Source: Aristolochia californica (lineage: Eukaryota > Streptophyta > Magnoliopsida > Piperales > Aristolochiaceae). From it: 64,000 nt of DNA. The translations under genes were made by a program, and so were the position numbers. Location: contig JARWKL010000008.1 in NCBI GenBank assembly GCA_029961685.1, forward strand, positions 37,086,144 through 37,150,143, in the 5' to 3' direction. Below the pieces are notes generated by a model. That model did not search any database. It saw only the letters and a list, made by a program, of their open reading frames with translations, and was not told the origin of the DNA. Of this stretch, positions 1 to 12,036 are shown piece after piece (positions within the stretch are counted from its first letter, which is position 1; the number at the start of each line of letters is the position of its first letter).

Positions 1-1715
1 TCTTGAAGAAACTTTGCAAATGGCCCAGGTGCTTGTCCATTCTCTGTGTATCTACCATAGTATTCTCCACCTCTATCTAATCTCACGATCTTAATTTGTT
101 TACCGTATTGTGTCTCTACTTCAGCCTTAAAGATCTTAAAGGCATCTAATGTTTCATTCTTGTTATAAAGCATGTAGAGATACATGTATCGTGAGGAATC
201 ATCTATAAAAGAGATGAAGTATTTCTGACCATGTGAGTCCATGTCTGGACTACATATATTAGTATGTATGATCTCTAATATGGTTGAACTCCTATTAGCA
301 CCTTTCTTTGACTTATTAGTCTACTTTCCCTTAATGCAGTCTACACAAGTCTCAAAATCAGTAAAATCCAGAGTATTAAGCACCCCTTCTTTCACTAATC
401 TTTTAATTCTATCTATGGAGATATGACCTAATCTTCGTAGTCATAATGTAGAGGAATTCTCATTAATAACACCTCTTTTATTACCAGTGTGAACATGCAT
501 TGAACCGTAAGTGGCATTGTTTTGTAAATTAATGCTATAAAGAACATCAGACAATGTACCATTCCCAACACAATCAAACTTATAATATAAACTGAAAGAT
601 GAGTCTAAAAAGTTAAAAGAATATCCATAAGGTACAAGCCTTGAAATTGAAATCAAGTTTCTGGAGAAACTTGGAACATAAAAGGTCTTTTCTAATTTTA
701 AAACAAAGCCACTACTTAAAGTTAAATAACAAGTTCCTATAGCTTCCACATGTGAGCTCATCTAATCTCCTGAGAAAATGTGATGCTCACTTCCCACTGG
801 TTTCCTTAGGTTTTGCAAACCCTGCAAAGAATTCGAGATGTGGAATCAATCCACCAAGTGTAATTATTGACATTAACCATATTAGATTTATAACATACAA
901 ATGAGGTTGGTGTACCTTTGTCAGCAAGCCATTTCTGAAACTTGGTGCATTCCTTCATCATGTGTCCCTTCTTTTTACAGAAGAAACACTTGAAATCTTT
1001 CTTAATATCAGCTAGGAGGGGGGGGGGGGGGGGGGGGGGGTTGTATTTTACCCTTCCCTTTTTGTTTGGCTTGATACTTTCCCTTTCCATGTGTTGACAG
1101 CATGACACTTTCTCCTTGTTCCATCACCAATCTCCCTTCCTCTTGAACACACATGGTCAAAAGTTCATTAAATTACCATTTATCTTTATGTGTGTTGTAC
1201 GAGATTTTGAAGGGTTCATATTGGTGCTGAAGGGAATTCAGGATGTAATGCACCACGAAAGATTCTGACATATCAACCTTGAGATTTTTTAATTGAGCCG
1301 CAATATCCCTCATTTGCATGATGTGCTCACGCACACCTCTCATACTGGTGTGCTTTAGGGATGAGAACTTCATGATTAGGGTACTTGCTAATGCCTTATC
1401 TGAAGTGACAAACTGAGCATCAATGGCTTTCAGCAAGTCTTTGACATTTTCATACTGCTCAACAGAACCACGAAGACCAGCAACAATTTTAGTCTTAATG
1501 AACATTACACTGAGGCGATTAGATCGCTCCCATCATTCATAAAGTGTAATTTCAGCTGTAGTGTTGGTATCAGTAATTATTGGTGGTTTGTCTTTCCTAA
1601 TAGCATAATCTATGTCCATCCACCCTAAATGAAGAAATATTCTCTCTTTCCAGACCTTATAGTTATCTCCCTTAAGATCAAGGATATCACAACGAATATC
1701 AGAGAAATGTGCAGG
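1..1715 (-). mobile_element. Ty1/copia fragment: gag, protease and integrase start, broken
   Basis: Read on the minus strand, the order is gag, zinc knuckle, protease, pre-integrase and integrase start, the Ty1/copia order. Gag of the UBN2 type lies at about 1715-1173 (motifs YKVWKERI, ALASTLIMKFSSLK). A CCHC knuckle (CFFCKKKGHMMKEC) lies near 960-1000. The protease active site near 850 reads WWIDST instead of the usual DSG. The pre-integrase region ends with a CX2C motif (ETCVDC) and the integrase start has SFIDDSSRYMYLYML, running off the window at base 1. Frames change between 806 and 761 and near 470, and a stop lies in the linker after the CX2C, so this copy is dead. A sequence resembling a 3' splice site just upstream of gag (near 1725) suggests an intron in the leader. 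Confidence 0.85.
1018..1040. repeat. 23-base poly-G tract
   Basis: An uninterrupted run of 23 G on the plus strand inside the gag of the copia fragment. On the coding (minus) strand it encodes a run of prolines just before the zinc knuckle. Such tracts are length-unstable and error-prone in assembly. Confidence 0.9.
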
Positions 1716-1739
1716 TTGTACAACTGCATAAAATTACAA

Positions 1740-1981
1740 ATTACATGCTGATGTTAAAATTGAGGCTAGAATAAAATATCATGCTTTACCAATGTAAATC
1801 ATGCTTAAAAATGAAATCAATTGACATAAAAAACATTGCCTGTGGGCTAAATATTTTTTAATTCAAGCAGATTCACTATTCTTTATGAGTACACTTGATG
1901 ACAAAACTATCAAATTATTTATGAATTCATAATTCATGTGGGTAAATTATGAATAATTTGATATTTTATCCTAATTAATAT
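1740..1981 (-). repeat. AT-rich leader of the copia fragment, half of an inverted repeat pair
   Basis: No gene. On the minus strand, about 1990-1905 carries the motifs AGGATAAAATATCAA and TTATTCATAATTTACCCA, which recur in plus orientation at about 5270-5352. It lies upstream of gag and abuts the neighbouring copia fragment near 1982. Confidence 0.6.
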
Positions 1982-2645
1982 ACTCAATCTCAATATGAAC
2001 TAAAGAAAATGGGGCAACACTTTTAGTTTCACAACGAGGAGAATAAGTACTCCACTGGTGTTTACTCACTTGACTATCTTCACAGTTGAGACTTGAAACA
2101 GATTGTAATGTGGGACCTATCTGTTTGAATGACTGATGAGATGAATGTCCTAACTTATTGGGCCATCGAAGAGCTGTAAGTGAGCACTGGTGGTGGTTGT
2201 TAGTGCTAGTGAATCAAGATAGTAGAACCCCCTTTTTTCACTGCCTCCACTGATAACCTGTTTTGTCTTCAGATCCTGAAGAACACAAAAAGTGGGAGAA
2301 AAAGTGATTGAACCTTTAAACCTTTTTGTGAGTTGACTAACAGATAAGAGGTTTAATGGAAACTTAGGTACAAATAGGACAACTTTTAAATAAAGTGTAG
2401 GTGTAGCAAATGTGGACCCTGCTACGTGTACCTTGGTTTGGGATCCATCAACTATAGAAATAATTTTTTTAGGTAAACAAAGAGATATAGAATTCAGGAG
2501 GGTATCATTACTTTCCAAGTGCTTAGTGGCCCCAGAATCAATGATCCAGGTTGGAGAAGTAGCTGAAACTATACCTATTATAGAAGTAGCAGCAATAAGA
2601 GACATTTTTTTGGAGATGGCGTGGTTGTTTCTATAAGCCATTAGA
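1982..2645 (-). mobile_element. Second Ty1/copia fragment: protease and pre-integrase
   Basis: A 163-residue minus-strand frame (2641-2150) contains the protease site TWIIDSGATKHL, with an intact DSG triad, followed by the typical FVPKFPLNLLSVSQL and CVLQDLKTKQVI segments. After a stop and frame change near 2155 the pre-integrase domain continues (LGHSSHQSFKQIG, SLNCEDSQVSKH) to about 1982 and breaks off at the first strand of the integrase (SLVHIEIEY). It is a different family from the fragment at 1-1715. The end at 1982 coincides with the start of the AT-rich leader above, so one of the two interrupted the other. Confidence 0.85.
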
Positions 2646-3869
2646 TGTTTTTATCTTTTGAAGTAGTGCAAATTCTTCGGCAGAGACAATTTTCTATCAT
2701 TTGGTGATTTTAAGAGCCATTGTAGTGCAAGTAGTTAGTGAATAGTAATCAATCCGATATGCAACGATGAGACACAATAGCAAATGATAAGCGAGCCAAG
2801 CCGAGGTAAAATCCTAAGTTAAACCGATTCAAAAAAACGAGCCAAGCTGAGTCAAGTATAGAGTCTGGCTGAGTCAAGAGATCAAGTTGAGATGGTCGAG
2901 TCCGGCTGAGTCTGGAGTTAACCCAGTCCTAGTTTACCCAAGCAAGCTGATATGTAGTGGTCGACTTAGTGAGGATAAAATAGGCCCATATGCAGTAACC
3001 AGCATGTAATAAGCCAAGATCAATCATGAATTGATCTAAGCTTGTAAATACCACATATAATCAATGACTATACCTCTACAGTACGTCTTGGAAGAGATTT
3101 GCAACCGAGCAAGGATTTCGATTCTGACAAAGACAACTCTACTCAATCACCGGCCCTGAGGACTCAATCTCGCATGACTTTCCGGGCGATGATAAACTTC
3201 CGTCAGCGTATGACTTGATGATAGCAGAGCCAGCGGAGCGGGAGACAACCAGTGAGAACCAGTAGGCAACGCAGCTGTTCCTGCCGCAATTTTAGCGGGC
3301 TCTGGACACAAAAGGAAGTGCTGCTACTCATTCCAATCCAACTTTCCAAGCTAGTCGTCGAGTAATGGAGGCAACCTAGCTGCTTTCCAAGATTGAAAGA
3401 CGATCTATCGAGACAAGCTGCCGGAGCAGTCTTCGGCAGATATGGCCAAGGACGAAGAACAATTCGGCTGGCAATGTACAGTCTGTTAGAAGTTGTTACC
3501 GGAGGCAATTTTTCAATTAAAAAATAAAAAAAATTGAGAGATAGCTGTGTTAATTCGGGCGGAGCTAATTTCCAGAAGATTGCCAATGAGGCTAGATGCT
3601 AATGGCGCTGGCTGTTGATTCCCGAAAATTGGATTGTTGTGCTGGATTGAAGATGAGCCAGTGAAGGAAACTTTCCAATATTTCAGAAGGCAATCAACCA
3701 TCGGAAACAACTACTGTATCTGATTGCAATAGGATCTTTGGAGAATCCGAATTCTGGCAATGTATATATCCAAGCCAAGCAGCATAGGAAATCAAGCAAT
3801 TGGCTATACAATTGCCGTCAGACATAATCCCAACAAGTTTCTAAGATAATTTCAATGAGCCAACGTATA
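2646..3869. other. Non-coding, GC-richer stretch upstream of the copia protease fragment
   Basis: No recognisable protein. At 2790-2940 short modules of the type GAGCCAAGC, GCTGAGTC and GGCTGAGTC recur. Similar short GC-rich repeats sit in the leaders of other copia elements in this window, so this is probably the leader of the 1982-2645 element. From 3000 to 3869 I see nothing definable beyond short chance frames. Confidence 0.4.
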
Positions 3870-4225
3870 ACTTTCCAATATAAACAATGTTGCTAGTGTT
3901 AATCGTTTTATTATGAGAAACGGTTTTCTCATAATCGTGGTCTTAACTTCTGGCAGTTGCAACTCCCTCGGTAACACGAAGCCATGAACAACCTTGATGG
4001 GAGGTTGGCTTCAGATTGTAGTTTCGGTCCCCTGTCTCGTCACTCAAGCCCCTTCAGTTGAGCCATCGCTGAGAGTGTTCAGAGATTGGAAGCGCCGAAC
4101 AGAGAACAGAGAGAAGGAATCTGAAACGTATGGAAGGAGGTATGATTTAGATTCCATTTAAAATCATATGATGAATTTCATGTTGTTAGAAATTCATGTT
4201 TAAGACTTACAGTTGGTATCAGAGC
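3870..4225 (+). mobile_element. 3' part of an LTR followed by a primer-binding site
   Basis: The sequence TGGTATCAGAGC at 4214-4225 matches the complement of the 3' end of plant initiator tRNA-Met, the primer-binding site of most copia elements. It is preceded by ...TTACA at 4211, the expected CA end of a 5' LTR. The LTR start was not identified; 3870 is only a guess. A short imperfect hairpin (TTATGAGAAAC / GTTTTCTCATAA) lies near 3911-3934. Confidence 0.6.
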
Positions 4226-5099
4226 AGACCTCTGATCCAGCGTTTCTGTTCCATTTGAGTTTAAGTTTAAAAGCTTTGCGGTCCCTGTTTTTTTTAAAAC
4301 AAATTATGCGCTAACTACTTGTGACAGTCGGGGCTCTCGCATCTGCGAAAAGCGTCGGAGAAAGACGCAACACCGATATCGGTGACCATTCCACACAGTT
4401 TGCCGGCGTCGACATTGTATAAAAAAAAACTGGTTCTAACAGTCTCTATCCGCTCTCGATGCGGGACTGTCGGCGGCTCGCTCGCGACGCCTTAGAGCAT
4501 CAGAGCCGCAACGCCGACGCTGACGACCATTCCGACAGGTTTTCCAGCGTCGACGACTTTATAGAACGTCGACGAACCTTATTTCTGCATGCGGCTGGAG
4601 GTTGGAGACGACCTCCAGTGCGCAGAAACAGGTTAATTAAAATCATAAGGTATTTTTTGTAAATACCGGGCGAGTTAGCTCGGGATGAGTCTTCTGCGAT
4701 TCGCCGTTCCAACTCGGCAACTGCGTCTCAGGTCGGGTTGACTCGGAGAAGAAAAAAAAACAGGCGAGTTGACTCGGACGAATTAAGTAGGCTCACCGTT
4801 CCAGGATCGAGCCGACTCAGTACTTTTATTTGATTTTGCGTTGGCAAAATCAATTGCGCCAGTGACCATTAGGCCACTGACCGTCGGCTGTTATGTATAT
4901 TGGAATTTTTAGATTTATTTCTTGTTACAGTTTTTATGCATTTTTGGCATATATTTAAATGCATGAAATTAAAGTTATGTATAATATTATATTTTTTAAT
5001 TATGCATATCTTATGAGAATATTTTGTGCATAATGATAACATGTTAGTGTAAGTTAAAATTATGCAATTCGTGCTATTCTCATACATTTATGAGATTTA
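4226..5099 (+). other. Non-coding retroelement leader with two related GC-rich modules
   Basis: Downstream of the primer-binding site there is no gag. Two related modules of about 90-110 bases (about 4331-4420 and 4450-4560) share GCTCTCG, CGACC/TGACCATTCC and CCAGCGTCGAC-like words. A CpG-rich stretch with repeated GAGTTGACTCGG words follows (4670-4830), and 4870-5099 is AT-rich without features. Confidence 0.5.
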
Positions 5100-5449
5100 A
5101 TGTCTAGTGATCCATATAATTTTTATTAATTAGAGATTACCACAACAAATTTAACTTAATAAAAATTATATATTAGGATCACATAAAGAATATTAGACAT
5201 TAATTGTAACTAATTTTACTTGATATAATAAATTTTATCCCACAAGAATTTTTATTATATTTGAGTTTATTAGTTAGGATAAAATATCAAGTTATTCATA
5301 ATTTACCCATAGGGATTATGAATTCATAAATAATTTGATAGTTTTATCATAAAGAAAAATTAGAAATTAATTGTAATTAATTATACTTAATATAATAAAT
5401 TTTATCCCACAAAATTTTTTATTATATGAGAGATCAAAAGTCTTACCGC
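5100..5449 (+). repeat. AT-rich repeat, two direct copies about 168 bases apart
   Basis: Positions 5193-5265 and 5361-5433 are near-identical (words TTAATTGTAA, AATTTTATCCCACAA, TTTTTATTATAT). Between them, about 5270-5352, lies the plus-strand partner of the inverted repeat at 1905-1990. No coding potential. Confidence 0.65.
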
Positions 5450-7860
5450 TTTTTAAGTCCTTTTGTGCCATTGTCTCTACCTTAAAGATTCTTCGTTCCA
5501 ATAATGCCAAGGAATATCTTTCTACATATTTCTAATCCTTTTGCCAGGAAAAAGGCATGATTCACCAAACCTCTTGTGTCTATACACCACAACAAAATAG
5601 CGTCGCTGAAAAAAAAATCGACACATTTTTTATGTTGCCCAATCTCTACTCCATCATATGCATGTGCCTCACTTCTACTAACCCCATGCCATCCTCACAG
5701 CCTGTTATTTTATTAACAGGTTGCATTCCTTTATGCTTGGTAACCATACACCATATTCTTACCTTTTTCCTAGTGATAAGCTATTCTCTGTTCCTTTGGG
5801 AGTTTTTGGGTGTACCTATTTTGTCCATAAAACTTCCCCACATACTAATAAATTGGATCCTAGGGTAATTAAATGTATTTTTTTGGGGTACTCTCGTACT
5901 CAAAAAGGATATGTCTGTTACAATCCGCCTCTTCAAAAATTGTTTGTTTCTAGTGATGTCACATTCTTTGAGGACCAGCCCTTTTATCTATCCTCCGGTG
6001 CCCCACCTTTTTTTTTTTTTGTGCTAATGAGATTTCTAAACCTATTGTGCCCATTGATGACTCCGCAACTCATGGCTATATTGATGTACTTACCACACCC
6101 CCAAATGCATTAGCTAACACTATACATGTGGAGTCTCTAAATTCTTCTAAGTAAGCTCTTCTTCTCCACCTCCTATTTTTTGTCCTTCATTTGATACCCG
6201 GCCCATTGCTCTTAGAAAAGAACCTAGGGCCTACACCCGACCCTCTATCTCTCACCCCATTGCTCATTTTTTATCTACCCATTGATTATCCCCATCTCGT
6301 TGTCAGTTTCTTGCCTCCATTTCTTTTGTTGCTATTCCACAATTTTATCAGGAGGTCCTTCAAAATCTAAGATGGAAACCAGCCATTGAAGAAGAAATGG
6401 CAGATCCATGCCAGAATCAAACATGGTGCCTTGTTTCCTTACCATATGGGAAAAAGCTGGTTGGCTGTAAATTGGTCTTCACTATCAAACATAAACAGGA
6501 TGGCATGTTGGCCCGCCTTAAAGCCCGACTAGTGGCTAAAGGATATACCCAATGTTATGTAATTCATTATGAGGAAACTTTTTTCCCCGTCACCAAGCTC
6601 AACTCAGTGTGCCTCTTATTGTCTCTGGTCGCTAATTCTCGATGTTCTGTCATTTAGTTAGATGTCAAAAATGCCTTCCTCAATGGAGATATTAACAAGG
6701 AAATTTATATGCAACAACCACTTGGATATGTGGTTGACGGGGATTTGGTGTGCCACAGTACAAACTCATTTTATGGTCTAAAACAATCTCCACAAGTCTG
6801 GTTTGACAAGTTTAGTCAAGCAATGATTTGATTTGGGTTCACAAGGTACTCTATGGACCATTCAGTATTTGTTAAAGATACTGAGAAAGGAGTTGTACTA
6901 CATGTTGTATATGTGGATGATATTATTATGATAAATAGTGATTCTGATAACATTTGTCAACTAAAAAACAAGATATGCAATGAACTCATGAGGAAAGGGT
7001 TGGGACTTCTTATGTATTTTCTCGGTATCGAGGTTCTTCAATCCAAGCATGGTATTATCTTATCCCAGAGGAAATATGTTTTTGGCGTGCTTGAAGAAAC
7101 AAGAATGATGGGATGTTGCCCTACTGACACTCCCATGGAGAAAAATACAAAATTTGTTGGCTCAGGAGAAGAAGTTCATGTTAGCAAGTATTAGAGGCTA
7201 GTTGGCAAGCTTATCTATCTCACTGTGATTAAACCAAATATTCCTTTTGCAGTCAGTGTGGTCAGTCAATATATGCATAAACCTCAAATGTCTCATTGGC
7301 AGGCATTGGAGAGGATTCTCAAGTACTTAAAAAAGGCAACAGGACAAGGTCTCTAATACAATTGTCATGGTCATCTCAATATTGAAAGCTTTGTCGATGC
7401 GGATTAGGCTAGATCATTAGATGATAGAAAATATACTTCAGGATATTATAGTCTAGTTGGAGGCAACCTTGTTACACGGAGAGGAGTAAAAAATAGAATG
7501 TGGTTGCAAGGTCCAATCCAGAAGCATAATACAAAGTCATGGCACATGCAGTAAGTGAGCTTCTATGGATTAAATCTCTTCTAGCTGAATTGGGATTCCA
7601 CAAAGAAGGCCCTATGGAATTCCATTGTGATAATCAAGTAGCAATCCACATTGCCTCCAACCCAGTGCTTGATGAGAGAACAAAGCATATCTAGGTAAAT
7701 TGTCACTTTGTGAGGGAAAGTTGCAAGCAGGAATCATAAGCCTTAAACATGTCTCAACTCATAAGAAACTTATTGATATGTTCATGAAGTCAGTCAACAT
7801 TGGGGTTATACCATGTTGGGTTTATAGAATGATTTTTCACCACCAGCTTGAGGGGGACAT
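5450..7860 (+). pseudogene. Ty1/copia pol: integrase, reverse transcriptase and RNase H, broken
   Basis: Starts inside the integrase core: RSNNAKEY near 5490, where the catalytic Asp of the usual SDN motif is Asn, then HQTSCVYTPQQNSVAEKK at about 5565. The integrase tail (VFGCTYFVH, KCIFLGYSRTQKGY) lies at 5790-5930. Reverse transcriptase runs from 6397 ([40 protein letters not shown]) with the catalytic YVDDI near 6910-6925. RNase H motifs continue to about 7850 (RLVGKLIYL, ELLWIKSLLAELGF, FHCDNQVAIHIA). In-frame stops occur near 5532, 6658, 6830, 7192, 7356 and 7695, so the element is dead. A polypurine tract (TTGAGGGGGA) at about 7849-7858 leads into the 3' LTR. Confidence 0.92.
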
Positions 7861-8097
7861 TATTGTGAATATCTTATTATTCTATCTTTTCTTCACTCTC
7901 TCTAGGGTGAAGAATATACATGTAATTTATGTACTTTTGACATCTATAAATAAAGGTTAAGGGAGAGGGTTTGGATATCTTCTACAACCCTTATTATCCC
8001 TCTTCTTTCTCTCCTCTACGTGTCCAACTCTCTTTCTCTTCCTCTCACATTCGTTCTTCTCTTTCTTCTCCTGTCCTCTTCTCTCTTACACTCTACA
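7861..8097 (+). mobile_element. 3' LTR of the copia element, about 237 bases
   Basis: Follows the polypurine tract and ends ...CTCTACA, with a minus-strand copia fragment resuming directly after. A TATA-like CTATAAATAAAGG lies near 7946-7958, followed by a pyrimidine-rich stretch (CTCTTTCTT words), as in promoter and R regions of plant LTRs. No matching 5' LTR was found, so the start is set from the polypurine tract alone. Confidence 0.65.
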
Positions 8098-8109
8098 TTG
8101 AAGATCTTA

Positions 8110-9600
8110 ATATTATGGAATCCTTAAATCAACATTGACTAAAGATGAAATCAAAGTTGAAGAAGGATGACTAAGTCTCCTATGCCCCAACATAGATTGT
8201 GATTCTTTTGTGGCTGCAAAAGCTTTTTCTTTTTGAGGAAAGATGTATATAGCATTTTGTCCAATTGAGCTGAATTATTCCATTTTGTGTGTCCTTCACA
8301 TGAAAACAATTTACATAAAACTCCATAAAGTAATTATTCTCTTTTGCCAACTTTGAAACTGGGATGAGTTTTTTTTTATCTATGGAACTAGAAGTGCATT
8401 ATTAAGCTAAAAGGAATTAGTAGAATATGGCAATTGAACTTGTCCTTTTCCTTCAATAGAGAGAGTATTACCGTCTCCTACTTGTACTTTTTTTACCCTA
8501 AATAAGGAGATATTTTTAAGAACATACTTGAATTGTTTGTTATATGTGTTGTAGCACCAGTATTAAAGAAACATTGTGTGTCTTCTTTTAGTTCTAATAT
8601 GGTGAGAGCTACTAAAGCACTTGGAATATTCTCAACTTGATAATTTTGATTGAACCGATGCTTGCATGTACTAATAATGTGATTGGGTTTGTGACAAATT
8701 TGACAACAAATCTCATTTGATGAGGTGTTGGATGATGCTTACTTCTTATTGTTGAATTGGCCAGAAGTGTTATTTCTGGATTGGTTGAAGTTGTTATGTT
8801 TTGGGGACTTACCTGAATTTTGGTTGAAAAATTGATTGTTGCTCTTTCCCTTTGACAACTTGTTAACCAAGTTTTGTTCACCGGGCTGAGAATGATTTTC
8901 CAAGTGTTGGACTTATCAAAAGATCATGACTTTGTAGTACTAGTAGAGTTTCTTCATAAGTTGGTAATGGAAGTCATGCAAGTATTGTTGTGACCAAGGA
9001 TTCATATGGGGCATTTAAGCCATGGAGAAGTCAAAAGGATTTGTCCTCTTCTAAAATAGGACTTTGTATCGTTGCTAAGGTGTCACATGTTTCTTTGAAT
9101 TTTGTGACATAGTCATTCAAAGTTTGATCCTTTGTCGTCTTCATTGTTTACAATGTTTGATGGTTTGAAAAAAATGATTTCACATTTTTGCCATACATCT
9201 CTTGCGCTCTTAAATCAAACCACATGGCAACAGGCTTCTTTAGCCATTGTAGCATTGAACCAACTAACATATAATTGGTCTTCAAGCTCCCATTCTTTAA
9301 AAGATGGATTTATCATGGATGGGTTATCACTAACAAATTGTAGGGGGGCATAATAGATCCATCAATGAATCCCTTGAGGTATTGGGATTTTAAAACTGGA
9401 ATCCATTGACTTCTTCATAACACGTAGTTGTTGGAGGAAAGTTTAATTGAAATAGGTGCAGTAATAGATGTAACTGACTTGAAAGGTGAATTTGAATGTA
9501 TTGAGATAGCATTGGTACTCGTGATAAATTTTTAAAATAAGGATGGAAGTAAGAGACAAAGGCAATTGATGGAAGTGTAAGAAGAGAAGAAGAATTCAAA
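8110..9600 (-). pseudogene. Ty1/copia gag, protease and pre-integrase, many frameshifts
   Basis: On the minus strand: gag UBN2-like motifs (NPSFKEWELEDQLY, SARDVWQKCEIIF) at about 9310-9150; a CCHC knuckle (CQICHKPNHIISTC) near 8710-8670; protease with NTGATTHI in place of DTGA near 8570; and pre-integrase motifs (FAATKES, LGHRRLSHPS) near 8225-8140. The frame changes repeatedly and stops are frequent. The fragment ends where the LTR at 7861-8097 begins, so the plus-strand copia probably inserted into this older one. Confidence 0.75.
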
Positions 9601-10429
9601 AGAGAAAAGAAATTGCTATGACAATCTTTATAAAGAAGATGATAATAAAAGAATAAGAAATAGAATTAATGGAAGAATATCTACTTGTTTGAATGAGATC
9701 ATCCTCCTCAAGATCAAACAGTCTACTCTATTTCCATAAAATTTAAGCCACCATGAATTAATGAGTGAATGAGTGAAAAAAAAATGAGAGAGTGCCTCGA
9801 GACCAAAACCCAAGAGAGAGCGCCAAGGCAAGGGAACTAAATTTTGAATGTATTGAATGAATGAATGTAGAAGAATTACAAAGGTTTATATAGTTTTACA
9901 AACCCTTAATTGAGAAATAAAATCTCAAGGATGTCATGTAGCTAAGTGTCATCTATCTATCTTGACAAAATTACATTAATCAAATATAAATCAGTGTTTA
10001 CTCATTCCTTTCTTCTCCCATTAATTTTAAATCTTGATTTTCTTCTTGTAATTGATTTATTTGGGCTTGATCTTCGTCCTTTAATTGAGTGATTTGAGAT
10101 AATTTGTCTCCTTGATTTATTTGGGTAGATTGACGATGATTTGTTGGAGATCCTTGAGTAGCTTTGGAAGGTTGCAGTGGGACCTGCATTTAAGAGATAT
10201 TATGGATGGATTTGTCTAGAACCATGCATAGGGACATCCCTCTTTGTGTGGACGAGGTGGACTTCATCCTTGCATAGTTTTGCATGGGTGATGGGTTCCC
10301 CTTTGCTTCTTGTGCTACCTTTGTATGAGTTTGGTCTTCTTTTGTATTTATGGATTTTTATGTGGTTTAAAATAATGTATGGTTTGTGCAAGTTTATGTG
10401 TGTTGATAAGTCTTTGTTTCTTATTAGAT
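9601..10429. other. Unassigned stretch, probably retroelement leader and LTR debris
   Basis: 9601-9990 lies upstream of the copia gag on the minus strand and is probably its leader and LTR, but no boundary could be fixed. At 10189-9998 the minus strand has a 63-residue Gln/Asn-rich frame (DQAQINQLQEENQDLKL), perhaps a broken coiled-coil end of a gag protein. Nothing definable in 10200-10429. Confidence 0.35.
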
Positions 10430-10986
10430 CAATCTTGTTTTATAGCATCTTTCTGGAAGCATTCTGCATGATCAATCATGTTGATCAAATAATGGATCAT
10501 ACTTTATAAGCTACGTCAGACTACATTTTGGATGATCGATCATGCCATATGCCAGTGTACTATTTTGACATATAACATGATAGAGGCTATTCTAAAGGGG
10601 CTACCCTTGTAAAATGTTTATATGCATTCAATTAAAACATGGCTTTAAAATATTTTATACCCTAAATCTCCATAACATTAATGTGCTTGAAAAATCGAAG
10701 TTTGGTTGGTTCAAATCTTTGTTCATCTCTTTTGTGTACGTTTTTCTTCTCAATAACAATATTCAATGTGTTTTTGTTTCGGGTCTTGACTTGACAACTT
10801 GATTGAGCACCGTTGTGTCTTGAGATTTTGCCATAAACCTTGTAATAAATGTGTTAGACGGCTTGTGTCTAAAATACACTAATAATACCATTAGTAGCAC
10901 ACTTTTAAGGGATCATTTTTTTATCATCAAAATAATGAAGACCAGCATAATTTTACCATTTGGTCCAACAACCTCCCCTTTTTTTA
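10430..10986 (-). mobile_element. Probable 3' LTR of a minus-strand retroelement with polypurine tract
   Basis: On the minus strand an A/G run (AAAAAAAGGGGAGGT, 10985-10971) is followed at 10970 by TGTTGGACCAAATGG, the layout of a polypurine tract and LTR start. The LTR would extend leftwards to about 10430. It contains GATCGATCATG words that also occur at 49560-49600. Block A begins right at its polypurine side. Confidence 0.5.
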
Positions 10987-11167
10987 TGATGACAAAATCC
11001 CTAACTTGAAGTTTATATACACTAATAGCACATGTTGATAATTTTGGACATAAATAAAAGACTAGTATAACTAATACATCTTTTAATAGAGACTCTTCTG
11101 TGAAACATTCTTAAGTGAGACTCTTGTAAGACTCTACCATATTTGGTTTGTGAGACTTTTTGCTATG

Positions 11168-11185
11168 AGAGTCATATATGACTCT
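11168..11185. repeat. 18-base perfect palindrome
   Basis: AGAGTCATATATGACTCT is its own reverse complement. It lies among dispersed GAGACTCTT-like words in the flank of block A and is conserved at 25001-25018 in block B. Role unknown. Confidence 0.85.
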
Positions 11186-11187
11186 TC

Positions 11188-11935
11188 CATACCCGTTCTT
11201 CAACAAAATAAGAGTGTTAAAGAGGGCATGCTCATACTCAATCTCCTCTTCTTTCTTTCGTTAACTCTCTTCTCTTCTTCTTTCTCTTATACTTCTTCTC
11301 TCATCGTGTCCTCTTCGACCTTAAAACTTTCAAGTATGAAACACTAAAATATGACATCCTTCATAGTTTCTATTTTTACATGTAAATATCTAGTTTATAT
11401 ATAATTATTTTTGTCATTGATTTTAAGAATATTTATGGATAGAATTTAACTTATTATGTTGATCATATGTATTTTTTATTAATTACTTAAATAAAATAAA
11501 TATTAGTTAAATTAATAAATTTTAATCCTCGATAATTTATTTATTTATGAGTCAAAATTATTTTATTTTGAGTAAATAGATTTATTATATTATATCTAGT
11601 AATGATTACATAAAAAAAATCTATTTTTATACTCAATTAATCACATTAGTTAGGAACAAAATTATTTACCATTGCTTAATTATTTGAATAATTAAAATAA
11701 ATACTAATTAACATCATAATCATATAAATGAATTAAATTATTATATATTTATCTAAATGTAATGTACTATTTAATTAATAAAAAATATTTTTTAATATAA
11801 ATTTATATTTATTTTATCAAATAAAAAAATAATTATATTTTAGAATAGCAAACAATTACATGAGTACCTTTTTTTAGTTATTTTATACCAAAGCTATTTT
11901 ATTAATAAATTCTTTTAACATTTTTCACAAGGTCA
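11188..11935. other. AT-rich flank of block A, no gene
   Basis: Contains a short pyrimidine-rich stretch (11240-11310) and then strongly AT-rich sequence to 11935. I see no coding or structured element. It is matched closely by 25021-25813 in block B. Confidence 0.6.
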
Positions 11936-11954
11936 CACTAACAAAAAAGGATAC

Positions 11955-11960
11955 TTTATT
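11955..11960 (-). terminator. Poly(A) signal AATAAA of the P450 gene
   Basis: AATAAA on the minus strand, 77 bases past the stop codon and one base from the edge of the P450 segment. If cleavage follows at the usual 10-30 bases, transcripts would end inside the CACTA terminus. Confidence 0.5.
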
Positions 11961-12036
11961 ATATTTTCTATATGATACACTAAAACAAAATGAAAATAGA
12001 CTTGACCTTTTGCCCTTTTTGTCTGCACCAAGGGAG

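Noticed and set aside
9998..10189. Gln-rich coiled-coil frame as a small gene
   Set aside because: Only 63 codons with no upstream promoter signals and within retroelement debris; no match recognised.
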